Origin: Candidatus Heimdallarchaeota archaeon
GTDB taxonomy: Archaea > Asgardarchaeota > Heimdallarchaeia > Heimdallarchaeales > Heimdallarchaeaceae
Assembly (NCBI GenBank): GCA_030668875.1
Contig: DAOVER010000030.1
Coordinates: forward strand, 1-37,848
Length of the DNA: 37,848 nt
Reading direction: 5' to 3'
Part shown: piece by piece, positions 7,491 through 15,849 of the stretch
How positions within the stretch are numbered: position 1 is the stretch's first letter
Layout of the letters: every line of letters begins with the position of its first letter
Position numbers and translations under genes: made by a program
Notes under the pieces: generated by a model
Database searches by the model: none
Told to the model about the DNA's origin: nothing
Seen by the model: only the letters and a program-made list of their open reading frames with translations

Positions 7491-9743
7491 TTATTCTTTC
7501 TTTTTCTTATATGTTCTAATTTGTAAATGTCCTACAGCTAGAACTGCAAGAGTTATAACGGTCATTAGGGGTGAAATTGGTATTGTTCCTACATTTAGTT
7601 CAACGATGATACTATCTGTTATGATGCAATTTCCCCAAGTATCAAAAACGTATATTTGGTAGCTAAAGAAACTTATATTCTCTGGAATCTGAAGAGTGAA
7701 TATATACTTATCTAAATCATCATCATAGATGGTTTCGTTTTTCCATCCTTCACCGAAATCATAAGATAAAATCACTTTGTCTATTCCAGATTCATCTGAT
7801 GCTTCTACGGTTATTTCTACCTCCTCTCCACTTTTAGGTTTTTTAGGATCAAGTTTGATATCTATTATTTCTGGTGCAAGTTCTTCATGAAAGATTAAAC
7901 TCTTTGTAGCTGATATGCGACTGTTGCCTTCGTTATCTGTTGCATAAATCTTATACATAAGACACCTTACTGATTCTTCATTAGATATACTTACAGAATA
8001 TATATTTTCTCCTGATTCTGACATTGAAACATTTGTCCACCCTGAAGTTGTATTATATGACAGAATAACTTCTGCTAACCCATGTCCATCAATTATTTCA
8101 CTATAAAAACCTACATTTGCACCAAATCCAGGACTTTCAGGTGTTGTTGTAATAGTGGAGAAGTAGGGTCTACTGTCAATATTTATCGATAATTCATAGC
8201 TATAGTTTAAGCTGTAACCATCTATAATTACGCCTAAATATGCTGAACAATTTTCTGTAGCGACATATTGCACCTCTTTTGGATCATCTGATGTGTCGTC
8301 ATAATCCACTATCCGTCCTAATGCATTGTACATATAGATGTTTAGTTCCCCTAAATCATCTGCAGTGAGCTCTGCAGTAATTTTGTCACCTGCAACAAGG
8401 TTTACTGCAAAATACTCATCTATTGTTGCTGTAACGATTTTTGTTTCATCATCACTTAGGGTGTAAAGCGCATCTGGTAGGGCATCGCGCCAAGCGTAAA
8501 TAAATTCTCCCCAACTACTGTTAATAGCGAAATCTAAACCATAATAAGGATTAGGACTCTGATTTACGTATTGATCACCACTATTAGCATAAAACTTTTG
8601 GTAGTCTTCATTAGGTATCCTTGGGAAATAAATCCACAACCCAAAGGGGTGCACCGGGTAAGAAGAATAACTCATGATATTAATGTCCTCAAGAGCTGTT
8701 TGAGTTTCTGATGCTTGTTGTACGATTTCTATTGAGGTACTATCTTGTAGGTTTACAACAAATTCGTAAAGTTCAGCACCATAGTTGGGATAACCGTCAG
8801 AATTCGCTAACTCACGCGCAAGACCTATTTCTTCTGCATAAGTATCCAGATTATCAATAAGTACTATAGCGAGTTCATCTATCTCTGTTTGAACATAAGT
8901 CATATCAGTTGTATTCCAGATGCCAAAAGCAACTCCTAAACCATATTGATCCACATATGTTGTGCAAATATGTTCTCCCAAAACATCACCAGTCATGTAA
9001 GGATCAGCTAAGAGATAAGGTAAGAAGTTTTCATAGTCCCATCCATCTCCTGGTTCATTTAACAATGAAACACCAACATAATCGGCGCTAGGACTTATTT
9101 CATAGACAATTTCGTATTGACCCATTATACATGCATCCATACCAATGAAATCAAAATGATATCCATCAAGTGCTTCTTGGAGTTCATTAATGCCTATGCA
9201 ATTATCATTGTTGTCCCAATCCCAACATATGCCCTCTAGACCACCACCATGATCCCAAAGACTAAGACCATATCTTTCTGCAGGGTAATTAGTCATAACA
9301 AAATCAACAAAGTTGGTGAGTGTCTCTCCCTTACCCATATTCAATTCTCCCTCTTCGCTAATCAAAGTAGATTCTATCTCTATATCATCAGAACCTGCTT
9401 CAATGTAGTAAATTCTTGCCTCAGTCCACGTTACACCATACTCTGAATCACCACCGCTATCGCTTTCACATAAGTCAACTAAAACTATGATATTAACATC
9501 AGCTGTTGACCCACCTGCTGCTTCCATCTCATTGATGTCATCAAGGGCTGCTGCTTCAAGATTGTTATCCCCATCTAAGTAAACCATAAAGGTCCATTCT
9601 TTCATTACAGGAGCATCATCTAGTCTAGACATTTCTCCTGAGCTAGTATGATCAGCTGAATGAGCACTGATAGAACTTGTAGACGAAGAATGTAGTACTA
9701 ATAAACCTAATAACATGAAATAAACTGCTTGCTTCTTAATCAT
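7491..9743 (-). CDS. Surface-anchored clostripain-family (C11) cysteine peptidase
   Basis: The protein has 750 residues. A signal peptide covers about residues 1-28. The C11 catalytic domain follows, from WTFMVYLDGDNNLE (residues about 50-63). It includes LSLWDHGGG, whose His165 is the expected catalytic histidine, and FIGMDACIMG, whose Cys205 is the expected nucleophile, an arrangement typical of clostripain/gingipain-like peptidases. Downstream are a beta-rich domain and two Ig-like segments (about residues 530-715), each with a D-x-x-G-x-x-x-V-x-L-S-Y pattern. A transmembrane helix (ISPLMTVITLAVLAV) and the tail YKKKKE fix the C terminus in the membrane. The enzyme probably acts outside the cell, cutting after Arg or Lys as the family does. 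It is convergent with the transporter gene. Confidence 0.85.
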   Translation of the reverse strand: MIKKQAVYFMLLGLLVLHSSSTSSISAHSADHTSSGEMSRLDDAPVMKEWTFMVYLDGDNNLEAAALDDINEMEAAGGSTADVNIIVLVDLCESDSGGDSEYGVTWTEARIYYIEAGSDDIEIESTLISEEGELNMGKGETLTNFVDFVMTNYPAERYGLSLWDHGGGLEGICWDWDNNDNCIGINELQEALDGYHFDFIGMDACIMGQYEIVYEISPSADYVGVSLLNEPGDGWDYENFLPYLLADPYMTGDVLGEHICTTYVDQYGLGVAFGIWNTTDMTYVQTEIDELAIVLIDNLDTYAEEIGLARELANSDGYPNYGAELYEFVVNLQDSTSIEIVQQASETQTALEDINIMSYSSYPVHPFGLWIYFPRIPNEDYQKFYANSGDQYVNQSPNPYYGLDFAINSSWGEFIYAWRDALPDALYTLSDDETKIVTATIDEYFAVNLVAGDKITAELTADDLGELNIYMYNALGRIVDYDDTSDDPKEVQYVATENCSAYLGVIIDGYSLNYSYELSINIDSRPYFSTITTTPESPGFGANVGFYSEIIDGHGLAEVILSYNTTSGWTNVSMSESGENIYSVSISNEESVRCLMYKIYATDNEGNSRISATKSLIFHEELAPEIIDIKLDPKKPKSGEEVEITVEASDESGIDKVILSYDFGEGWKNETIYDDDLDKYIFTLQIPENISFFSYQIYVFDTWGNCIITDSIIVELNVGTIPISPLMTVITLAVLAVGHLQIRTYKKKKE

Positions 9744-9762
9744 AAAGTGGATATTGTTTTGA

Positions 9763-9942
9763 CCCTTTTATTTTTTTTGGAAGCACTCCAGCTGTTCATT
9801 CTATCATGAATTGAGCTTCAAGTCTCTTTCACCTAAAAATTGTGGTTATTTCATTAAATACTTATTATTGAGTGGCCTAGTTATGATAGTTATTGTGTCA
9901 TTCTATCTATGTGGAAAAAGAAGGGAGGATGAAATGTTTTAA
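9763..9942 (+). pseudogene. Possible 3' relic of a membrane-anchored surface protein gene
   Basis: An open plus-strand frame follows an in-frame TGA (9760-9762) and ends with TAA at 9940-9942. Its last 31 residues form a hydrophobic helix (YFIKYLLLSGLVMIVIVSFY) and the charged tail GKRREDEMF, the same ending that the intact exported proteins here have. No start codon, ribosome binding site or ectodomain is visible. It may be another leftover gene 3' end or a chance frame; the evidence is thin. Confidence 0.3.
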
Positions 9943-10017
9943 CAAAAAATGTGCTTATTTTGCTTCCACTGAATTTTTGCTAATTTTACATTTCACCCTA
10001 GTAACGAAGGTTTTCAG

Positions 10018-10617
10018 TTATACTATGTAGAAAGTTACAGGGAATATTCCTATAGTTAGTAATCCCCAAGTAGGATCGTCTACTCTCCAATGAATCTCAA
10101 GACAGTATGTACCTCTAGCTAGTTCCTCAGGTTTGAATAATACACCTTGCATGTACCACCAAACAGCTCCAAATTCTGAAAAAATAGCTGTTTTAATAGC
10201 AGTTCGTCGAGTTTCTAGTTCAACACCATTAAGTAATATCCCCATTGAAAACCATGAAAGAGCTTCAATCAATCCCCAATTGTTTTGAGGGAGACCAAAA
10301 TAAGGCAACCAAGCCAAATCGCTTTCTTGCATAGCGTCACCCTGATAGATTCCATGAGCATCTTCATATCGGAATGATTCTCCGTCAGACTTCAAAGAAA
10401 TTCTTCCAGCTGCACCGGCTATAGGAGCTGCCAAGGGTTCAAGCCACCATTCATTTTCTCCAGGACTATATTGTATAGCCATTGTTCCTCCTAGAGTTGT
10501 TTGAAAGTTAGCTAAAATGTCACCATAAGTTATGATACCTGTTTTAGCTGTGGCAACAGGGAGTAAAGCAAATATTCCACATAACATTACAACATAAGTT
10601 AGTTTTCGTAGTTTCAT
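10018..10617 (-). CDS. Small exported protein of unknown function
   Basis: The protein has 199 residues from the ATG at 10615-10617, preceded by GGTGGTGA at a suitable ribosome-binding distance; an ORF start 15 bases further out is less likely. A signal peptide with basic start (KLRK) and hydrophobic core (YVVMLCGIFALLPVA) ends near ATAKTG. The mature part is rich in Trp and Gly, with no internal hydrophobic helix long enough to be a clear membrane anchor, so it may be secreted or loosely held. I do not recognise the family. It lies alone between the C11 peptidase gene and the putative lipocalin-like gene. Confidence 0.7.
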   Translation of the reverse strand: MKLRKLTYVVMLCGIFALLPVATAKTGIITYGDILANFQTTLGGTMAIQYSPGENEWWLEPLAAPIAGAAGRISLKSDGESFRYEDAHGIYQGDAMQESDLAWLPYFGLPQNNWGLIEALSWFSMGILLNGVELETRRTAIKTAIFSEFGAVWWYMQGVLFKPEELARGTYCLEIHWRVDDPTWGLLTIGIFPVTFYIV

Positions 10618-10893
10618 TCTTTTCACCACCAAAGCTCAATTGAACTTTAGTAAAGATAACTTACATCGTTTAACTGAAAAAGGATATGTGAAAAGTACTA
10701 ATGCAACGATTCTGCAACTTTTAATTACAGCCCTATTTTCTCGCTGATTTGTAATTAGAAGAGGTGAAATGCCTGTCTGGGTTTAATAATATGATTCTAC
10801 AGAACATTAATATACTTTCCAATATATTATACTTTTAGAAAATTATGAAAAAAATATCCTAATCATGTATGGACCAAACATGGAGGAAGACAC

Positions 10894-11016
10894 TTATACT
10901 CGCCAAAACGCTACAACGATGATTGCTCCTGTCATCATATTGACAATTGTAAGGATATAACCATGCGATTTCTTTCCTTCTATTATTTTCTTTTTAGAAA
11001 AAACATTTAACCCCAT
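10894..11016 (-). CDS. Possible 40-residue membrane protein or relic
   Basis: This is a short frame from the ATG at 11014-11016 to the TAA at 10894-10896. It encodes a basic N-terminal part (SKKKIIEGKK) and one hydrophobic segment (YILTIVNMMTGAIIVVAF). The AAAGGA directly touching the ATG is too close for a normal ribosome binding site. It is divergent from the gene starting at 11040 with 23 bp between. It could be a small membrane protein, or another leftover C-terminal anchor. The rest of 10618-10893 shows nothing I can support. Confidence 0.3.
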   Translation of the reverse strand: MGLNVFSKKKIIEGKKSHGYILTIVNMMTGAIIVVAFWRV

Positions 11017-11039
11017 TCCTTTATTTATTATATGATAAT

Positions 11040-12158
11040 ATGAGTAACACTGATATTAAACCCAAACCAAAACTCTCTTTCTTTCTTAAGAATCTTAGAT
11101 TGCTTTGGAAATTAAAACGAGCCAATAGGAAGGTTGGTGAGGATTTTGTTAATGCCAACAAGAAGCTTCTAGAGCCTATCTATCCTGTTTCTGAAGGTAA
11201 TAAAGGACCCATGGAAGAGGGTATGATTTATGTTATGTTTAACTCTGAAGGAAAAGAAGATCCGATCAAGATTAATACTGTTTTCAGGTTTTTCTGGGTT
11301 GATTCTCCTTCTCTTCGTTTATCTGTTCTCGATTCTTATATTGTTTCGGAAAAATTTTCTTCTAGACAGTGGGAAACATTCTACCCCAAAGGAGTTCTAT
11401 TAAATAAATCAAAAAATCGTTATCATCAAGAAGTTGCTGAACCTGAACTTGATTTTCTTATCGATGGCACTTGGGAAGAAGGTTATACCTTTGAGTTCCA
11501 TGATAAAAAACTAGATATGAAAGCTAAATTGACTTATACTCCTCTTACCCCCAAGGGGATCTTAGTCTATTATAATGGTAGAATGGCTATTAGTCCTTCT
11601 ATGGCACAAGAATTCTATGATAGTTTTGCTTTCAAAGTTACAGGAGAATTTATTGTAGAAGGTAAGAAAGTAGAAATCAAAAATGGGCGAGGAATTATTG
11701 AGCATGGGACAGGTATATTTTCTATTCTAAATATATACGACTGGCGATGGCTTAACCTTCAATTTCCAGAAGGATCTATTCATTTATTCTATCATTCACT
11801 AGATATAAAGGACGAAGGAATATTTGAAGCAGGAGAAGGTGCTTTAGTTATGAATGATGAATGGTTCCATTTTCAACCATATGACTTCATGATAGAAGAG
11901 CAAGGCTACTCTGAAGATGAGAATATCCCCTCCAAAGTGCCAACAGAGTGGAAAGTAACTGGAGGAAAAGATGAGACAGGCAAACCTCTCTTAGTCTTGA
12001 AAGTTACAACTAATGCTAAAATAACTTGGATTGGTAAACTTGGTAAAGAAAACCAATTTATCACTAATTATGTTTTAACTGCTGAAGGTACCTGGAAAGG
12101 CAAGAAGATTAAAGGAAAAGGAACTATGGAGAATATAATGCATAGAATAATAGAGTAA
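11040..12158 (+). CDS. Cytoplasmic protein of unknown function, possibly lipocalin-like (CrtC/AttH type)
   Basis: The protein has 372 residues with no signal peptide or membrane segment. It is beta-rich, with many alternating hydrophobic strands. A central GRGIIEHGTG followed by YDWRWLNLQF recalls the conserved Gly-His and Trp pattern of the CrtC/AttH double-lipocalin proteins, which bind or hydrate hydrophobic molecules. This comparison rests on pattern only and may be wrong. The end is strongly basic (WKGKKIKGKGTMENIMHR). A nearly identical 69-bp copy of its last 22 codons plus stop lies at 14551-14619, so a paralogue once existed nearby. Confidence 0.75.
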   Translation: MSNTDIKPKPKLSFFLKNLRLLWKLKRANRKVGEDFVNANKKLLEPIYPVSEGNKGPMEEGMIYVMFNSEGKEDPIKINTVFRFFWVDSPSLRLSVLDSYIVSEKFSSRQWETFYPKGVLLNKSKNRYHQEVAEPELDFLIDGTWEEGYTFEFHDKKLDMKAKLTYTPLTPKGILVYYNGRMAISPSMAQEFYDSFAFKVTGEFIVEGKKVEIKNGRGIIEHGTGIFSILNIYDWRWLNLQFPEGSIHLFYHSLDIKDEGIFEAGEGALVMNDEWFHFQPYDFMIEEQGYSEDENIPSKVPTEWKVTGGKDETGKPLLVLKVTTNAKITWIGKLGKENQFITNYVLTAEGTWKGKKIKGKGTMENIMHRIIE

Positions 12159-12407
12159 ATAATCACTATTTACTCCGCTTCTATTGCGAACTTTCTCCTA
12201 TGTTATTAATGAGACAAGGAGATAGAATGTATTCATTATACCTAAACTAATTTTTCTCTCATTTAATTCTTCTGTACAATTAACTCTTGTCAATCTATTT
12301 AATAATTCAATACTTCCTTTCTTAAAATTGAGGTTTTTTTCTCTTCCTAATCTATGACTACTAAATGTGAGTAATAATCTTACTAGATTGCAATTGAGAA
12401 TTTATTT

Positions 12408-14399
12408 TTAATTGGGAAAATACTGACTATTCTTTCGTCGTATATGGCAAAGAGTAACAAAGGACGCAAATAAAATTACGAAATAACCTTTTAGAATAGT
12501 AAACTCACCTATTATTACTACTGTTGGTTCATTTAAGGGATAAGGATCAATAGAAGAAGAAGAGCCAGTTATTAGATAATCACCCGTTCCACTATAATCC
12601 GACCAGTAATTTCCTTCATTAGTTTCAGGGTCATACCAAGTATTATTGATCCCATCATCATAAGCTTGTACGGGGTTACTATTATTGACGAATGTATTAT
12701 GGTGAATAAGGTTGTTATCTGAACCAGTCAAATAAACACCATAACCATTATCGATAATAAGATTCCAAGAAAGAAGATTGAAGTCAGAAGAAGCAAGACG
12801 GATACCATGGTTAGTATTCGAGCTAAATATATTGTCCGTCAAAGAATTATTATTTGAATCATAAGTATCGATGCCCATCAGATTATTTGAGTTGCAGGTA
12901 TTATTTGTTAAAAAATTAAAATTAGAAGAATAAACAAGATTGACGCCTATATCATTATTTGAACAATCATTATCCATCAAAGAATTACTAGAAGATGAAG
13001 AAATATACATGCCTTGATGATCATTTGAATTGCATAAATTATCCGTCATAGAATTAAAGTCAGAAGAAGTATAAAGACAAATGCCCCAGCCATTATTTGA
13101 ACAATCATTATCCGTCAAAGAATTATTATTAGAATTGTAAAGGTGGACGGCATAAAAATCATTTAAGGTGAATGTATTGTTCATTAAAGAATTACTAGAA
13201 GAAAAACGAAGAGAGGTACCATGACGATAATTTGAGGTACATATATTGTCCGTCAAAGAATTATTATTAGAATAATCATGAAGATAGATGCCATGGTAAG
13301 TATTAAATCTGCAAGTATTTTTCGTTAAAGAATTGTTATTAGAAAAATCATAAAGATAAACTCCATGATAATTACTTGAGCAATTATTGTTCATCAAGGA
13401 ATTGAAGTCTGAAGATTCAATATAGAATCCGTATTCTTCATTTAAGACGCATGTATTATTCGTTAAAGAATTATTATTAGAAAGTTCAATATATATGCCT
13501 TGATAATTATTTGAATTGCAATTATTATTTATCAAAGAATTAAAGTTACAAGAATCATAAAGACGGATGCCCCAGCCATTATCTAAACAATCATTGTCCG
13601 TCAAAGAATTATCATTAGAAGAATCATAAAGATAGATTCCATAAAAAGAATTAAAGGTACACATATTGTCTGTCAAAGAATTATTATTAGAAGAAACAAG
13701 ATAGATCCCATAACCATTGTTTGTACATAGATTCCTTTCCAAAGAATTATTATCTGAAAAATGAAGATAGATACCTTGATGAGGATTATCAGAACAATTA
13801 TTGTCCGTCAAAGAATTGTTATTAGAAGAAGCAAGATAGATCCCATGGTAATCATTTAAGTTGCAGGTATTATTCGTCAAAGAATTGTTATTAGAAGAAG
13901 CAAGATGGATCCCATAGCTATTATTTTGGCAGAAATTATTTTCTATCTTAGCAGTACCAGATGCAACACTATCAATGTAAATTCCATAAATACTAGCTAC
14001 TCCTCCTGTATCAATAGAATTATTGCGGATAAAGAAATGTTTAGTGGTACCACTGATATAGATTCCATGGACACCAGAAGTATTTATTTCCCACCCTTCA
14101 ATAATATATGGGTCTCCAGAAGTACCTGAACCACTTGCTACACCATTTGCAGAAGTGAAGTCAGTATTATTATTTATCTCAATAGGCGCATGAGCAGAAT
14201 AAGAGTAATCTAAAGAAAGCTGATAATCCATTGAACCTAAGGTTAAAGAACCACCCACTTCTGTTGTAGAACAACTTTGTATTGTTGTTTGATTATCTTG
14301 TCCATAAGTCTGTGAAGAGGATAAAATTAACCCTCCTACCAAACATAGTACAAGAAGGTAATATCTGATTGATTTGTGAGATTCTAACATTGAAAACAT
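12408..14399 (-). CDS. Surface protein with about 19 parallel beta-helix (NosD-like) coils
   Basis: The protein has 663 residues. A signal peptide covers about residues 1-34 (an in-frame ATG at 14388-14390 is an alternative start). After a segment with GTSGDPYIIEGWEIN, typical for the start of NosD-type right-handed beta helices, there are about 18-19 imperfect repeats of 22-24 residues with the consensus SNNNSLTDNxC...NxxGIYL. In the DNA this is a 69-bp tandem array over about 1.3 kb. Most coils carry a Cys at the same place. The helix is closed by QAYDDG, NEGNYWSDY and YPLNEP, then a membrane helix and a short basic tail. Such helices usually bind or process polysaccharides, or act as adhesins; function here is unknown. 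Confidence 0.85.
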   Translation of the reverse strand: MFSMLESHKSIRYYLLVLCLVGGLILSSSQTYGQDNQTTIQSCSTTEVGGSLTLGSMDYQLSLDYSYSAHAPIEINNNTDFTSANGVASGSGTSGDPYIIEGWEINTSGVHGIYISGTTKHFFIRNNSIDTGGVASIYGIYIDSVASGTAKIENNFCQNNSYGIHLASSNNNSLTNNTCNLNDYHGIYLASSNNNSLTDNNCSDNPHQGIYLHFSDNNSLERNLCTNNGYGIYLVSSNNNSLTDNMCTFNSFYGIYLYDSSNDNSLTDNDCLDNGWGIRLYDSCNFNSLINNNCNSNNYQGIYIELSNNNSLTNNTCVLNEEYGFYIESSDFNSLMNNNCSSNYHGVYLYDFSNNNSLTKNTCRFNTYHGIYLHDYSNNNSLTDNICTSNYRHGTSLRFSSSNSLMNNTFTLNDFYAVHLYNSNNNSLTDNDCSNNGWGICLYTSSDFNSMTDNLCNSNDHQGMYISSSSSNSLMDNDCSNNDIGVNLVYSSNFNFLTNNTCNSNNLMGIDTYDSNNNSLTDNIFSSNTNHGIRLASSDFNLLSWNLIIDNGYGVYLTGSDNNLIHHNTFVNNSNPVQAYDDGINNTWYDPETNEGNYWSDYSGTGDYLITGSSSSIDPYPLNEPTVVIIGEFTILKGYFVILFASFVTLCHIRRKNSQYFPN
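12800..14000 (-). repeat. Tandem 69-bp repeats encoding beta-helix coils
   Basis: The minus-strand coding sequence is an array of diverged units of about 66-72 bp; the core AAAGAATTATTATTAGAA is repeated almost unchanged on the plus strand at many places. The units are coding, so this is a protein repeat and not a regulatory array. Such DNA is prone to unequal recombination and assembly collapse. Confidence 0.75.
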
Positions 14400-14501
14400 A
14401 AAATTATTCCAACCTACCTACCTTTAGTAAGTTACTTTTTCCTTTTAAGGATTATGGAAAATGGGCCTTTGAGATAATATATACATAAAAAAGGAGTTAA
14501 T

Positions 14502-14550
14502 AAGATTTAACTCTTTATGCTTTTCTGCTATTTTTTCTGCCATTACGTCT
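14502..14550 (-). pseudogene. 3' relic of a flavodiiron-protein gene copy
   Basis: These 49 bp match 15856-15904, the end of the flavodiiron gene, at 46 positions. On the minus strand they encode MAEKIAEKHKELNL, identical to the end of that protein, before running on into unrelated residues because the usual stop is lost. The relic is joined at its 5' side, without a gap, to the relic at 14551-14619. Confidence 0.75.
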
Positions 14551-14619
14551 ACTTGGAAAGGCAAGAAGATTAAAGGAAAAGGAACTATGGAGAATATAAT
14601 GCATAGAATAATAGAATAA
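14551..14619 (+). pseudogene. 3' relic of a copy of the gene at 11040-12158
   Basis: These 69 bp match 12090-12158 at 67 positions and encode the same last 22 residues (TWKGKKIKGKGTMENIMHR and on) followed by a stop codon. Both differences are synonymous. No upstream part of the gene is present; the sequence immediately before it belongs to the opposing relic of the flavodiiron gene. Confidence 0.8.
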
Positions 14620-14667
14620 TTTGCTGAATATCTTGGAATGATCATATTATAGGTTGTGGATGTTTTT

Positions 14668-15537
14668 TTACATCTCTTCAAGAATTGTTTTTTTGATTGT
14701 TTGTGTGAATTCATATACACTTGGTTTGGTATGACAGTAATCATATGATTGTATATCGATAAACTTGCTGTTTAATATTAATTCATGAATCATTTGAATT
14801 TCATCAGATTCATGATATTTATCATCTGGTGTTCTAACAATGAAAACAGGAATCTTCATTTTCTTAAAATCCTCTGTTGCATCCCAATAATGTAAATCTC
14901 TACAAGGTTTCCATCTTTGTAGATCAGCATTTTTGATTCTGTCATAGAAGACTTGTTTTTGAAACCCATCAGCTACTTTATTCCTAAAATATATTCTAGC
15001 AACCAGCTTTCCTAGAGAATTCAACACAAAAGCAGGAAATAAGGAAAAGATATTTATTAATTTACTTGGAGCTCGTGGTTTTCTAGCTGGGCCTGTCAAG
15101 AAACAACCTTTTGATGTAATCATGTTTTGCCCTACTAGGTGTGCAACATAACTTGCACCAATACTAGAGCCAAAAAGAACTAATTTCTTTTCATCAAGCT
15201 TTAGAAATTTAATTGCTTCAGCTAAATCAAGAGCAATTCGATGAACTGAACACTCACTGCTTTTCATCAATTTATTAGACTTCTTCTCTCTTGGATCAAC
15301 AATAACTAGATTGAATTCTTGATGTAAAGCATCCCAAAAGTCATTCCAAGTGAAATATCCTGATGCGAAACCTTGAACAAAGAAAAAGACAATATCAGAT
15401 TTCGTTTTGTCACCTAAGGAATACTGACAAAAAATTTTTTGACCATCAGACATTTGGATATAAACTTTGCTTGATTCTTTAAGGAAAATAGTGTCCTGAG
15501 TTTCTTTTTCTACACATGAATTTCTTTTCATATACAT
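14668..15537 (-). CDS. Alpha/beta hydrolase
   Basis: The protein has 289 residues from the ATG at 15535-15537; the ATG two codons on (15529-15531) lies at a better distance from the AAAGGAAG upstream and may be the true start. No signal peptide is seen, so it is probably cytoplasmic. An FFFVQGFASGYFTW strand and oxyanion region (about residues 51-64) is followed by the nucleophile elbow LFGSSIGAS with Ser125, an acid in VRTPDDKYH (Asp238 or Asp239) and the catalytic His269 in YDYCHTKPS. All three triad positions are in the usual order. The substrate is unknown; esterase or lipase-like acylglycerol hydrolysis would be a guess. Confidence 0.8.
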   Translation of the reverse strand: MYMKRNSCVEKETQDTIFLKESSKVYIQMSDGQKIFCQYSLGDKTKSDIVFFFVQGFASGYFTWNDFWDALHQEFNLVIVDPREKKSNKLMKSSECSVHRIALDLAEAIKFLKLDEKKLVLFGSSIGASYVAHLVGQNMITSKGCFLTGPARKPRAPSKLINIFSLFPAFVLNSLGKLVARIYFRNKVADGFQKQVFYDRIKNADLQRWKPCRDLHYWDATEDFKKMKIPVFIVRTPDDKYHESDEIQMIHELILNSKFIDIQSYDYCHTKPSVYEFTQTIKKTILEEM

Positions 15538-15849
15538 ACTTCCTTTAAGTCTATGTGAGGAAACAATGTAATCTAAAGCTTTTAACTCCTGTAGATAATA
15601 TTACTTAGTGAGTGATTTTCCAATTTAAAACATTTTTTGTCTTTATTTCTTTCTTAGTTACATTTTATATCAGAGGAAAGTGTTTTGTTCTAACAACAAG
15701 GCACACCATTAAAACAATCGAATCGATTTCTATGTTAATCTCTATATTATTTTATCATTTTTGTCTCTCTTCTGTACAATCACATTTTCCAACTCAAGTT
15801 GCTTCAAGAATTTCATTATTCCGAGGGGTCTCAATGATAAAAAAGGGAT
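15538..15849. other. Intergenic region with no supported gene
   Basis: These 312 bases lie upstream of the alpha/beta hydrolase and downstream of the flavodiiron gene, both read leftwards. A plus-strand open frame that starts here and runs into the flavodiiron gene has no ribosome binding site and is low-complexity hydrophobic. The AAAGGAAG before the hydrolase gene is the only site I can name. Confidence 0.4.

Noticed and set aside
12800..14000. Regular 69-bp repeats considered as a CRISPR-like or satellite array
   Set aside because: The units are in frame, diverged and code for beta-helix coils; no constant repeat with unique spacers.
14445..14744. 99-codon minus-strand frame containing MAEKIAEKHKELNL
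   Set aside because: Only the relic of the flavodiiron gene end resembles a protein. The frame before it is noise, and it overlaps the end of the alpha/beta hydrolase gene.
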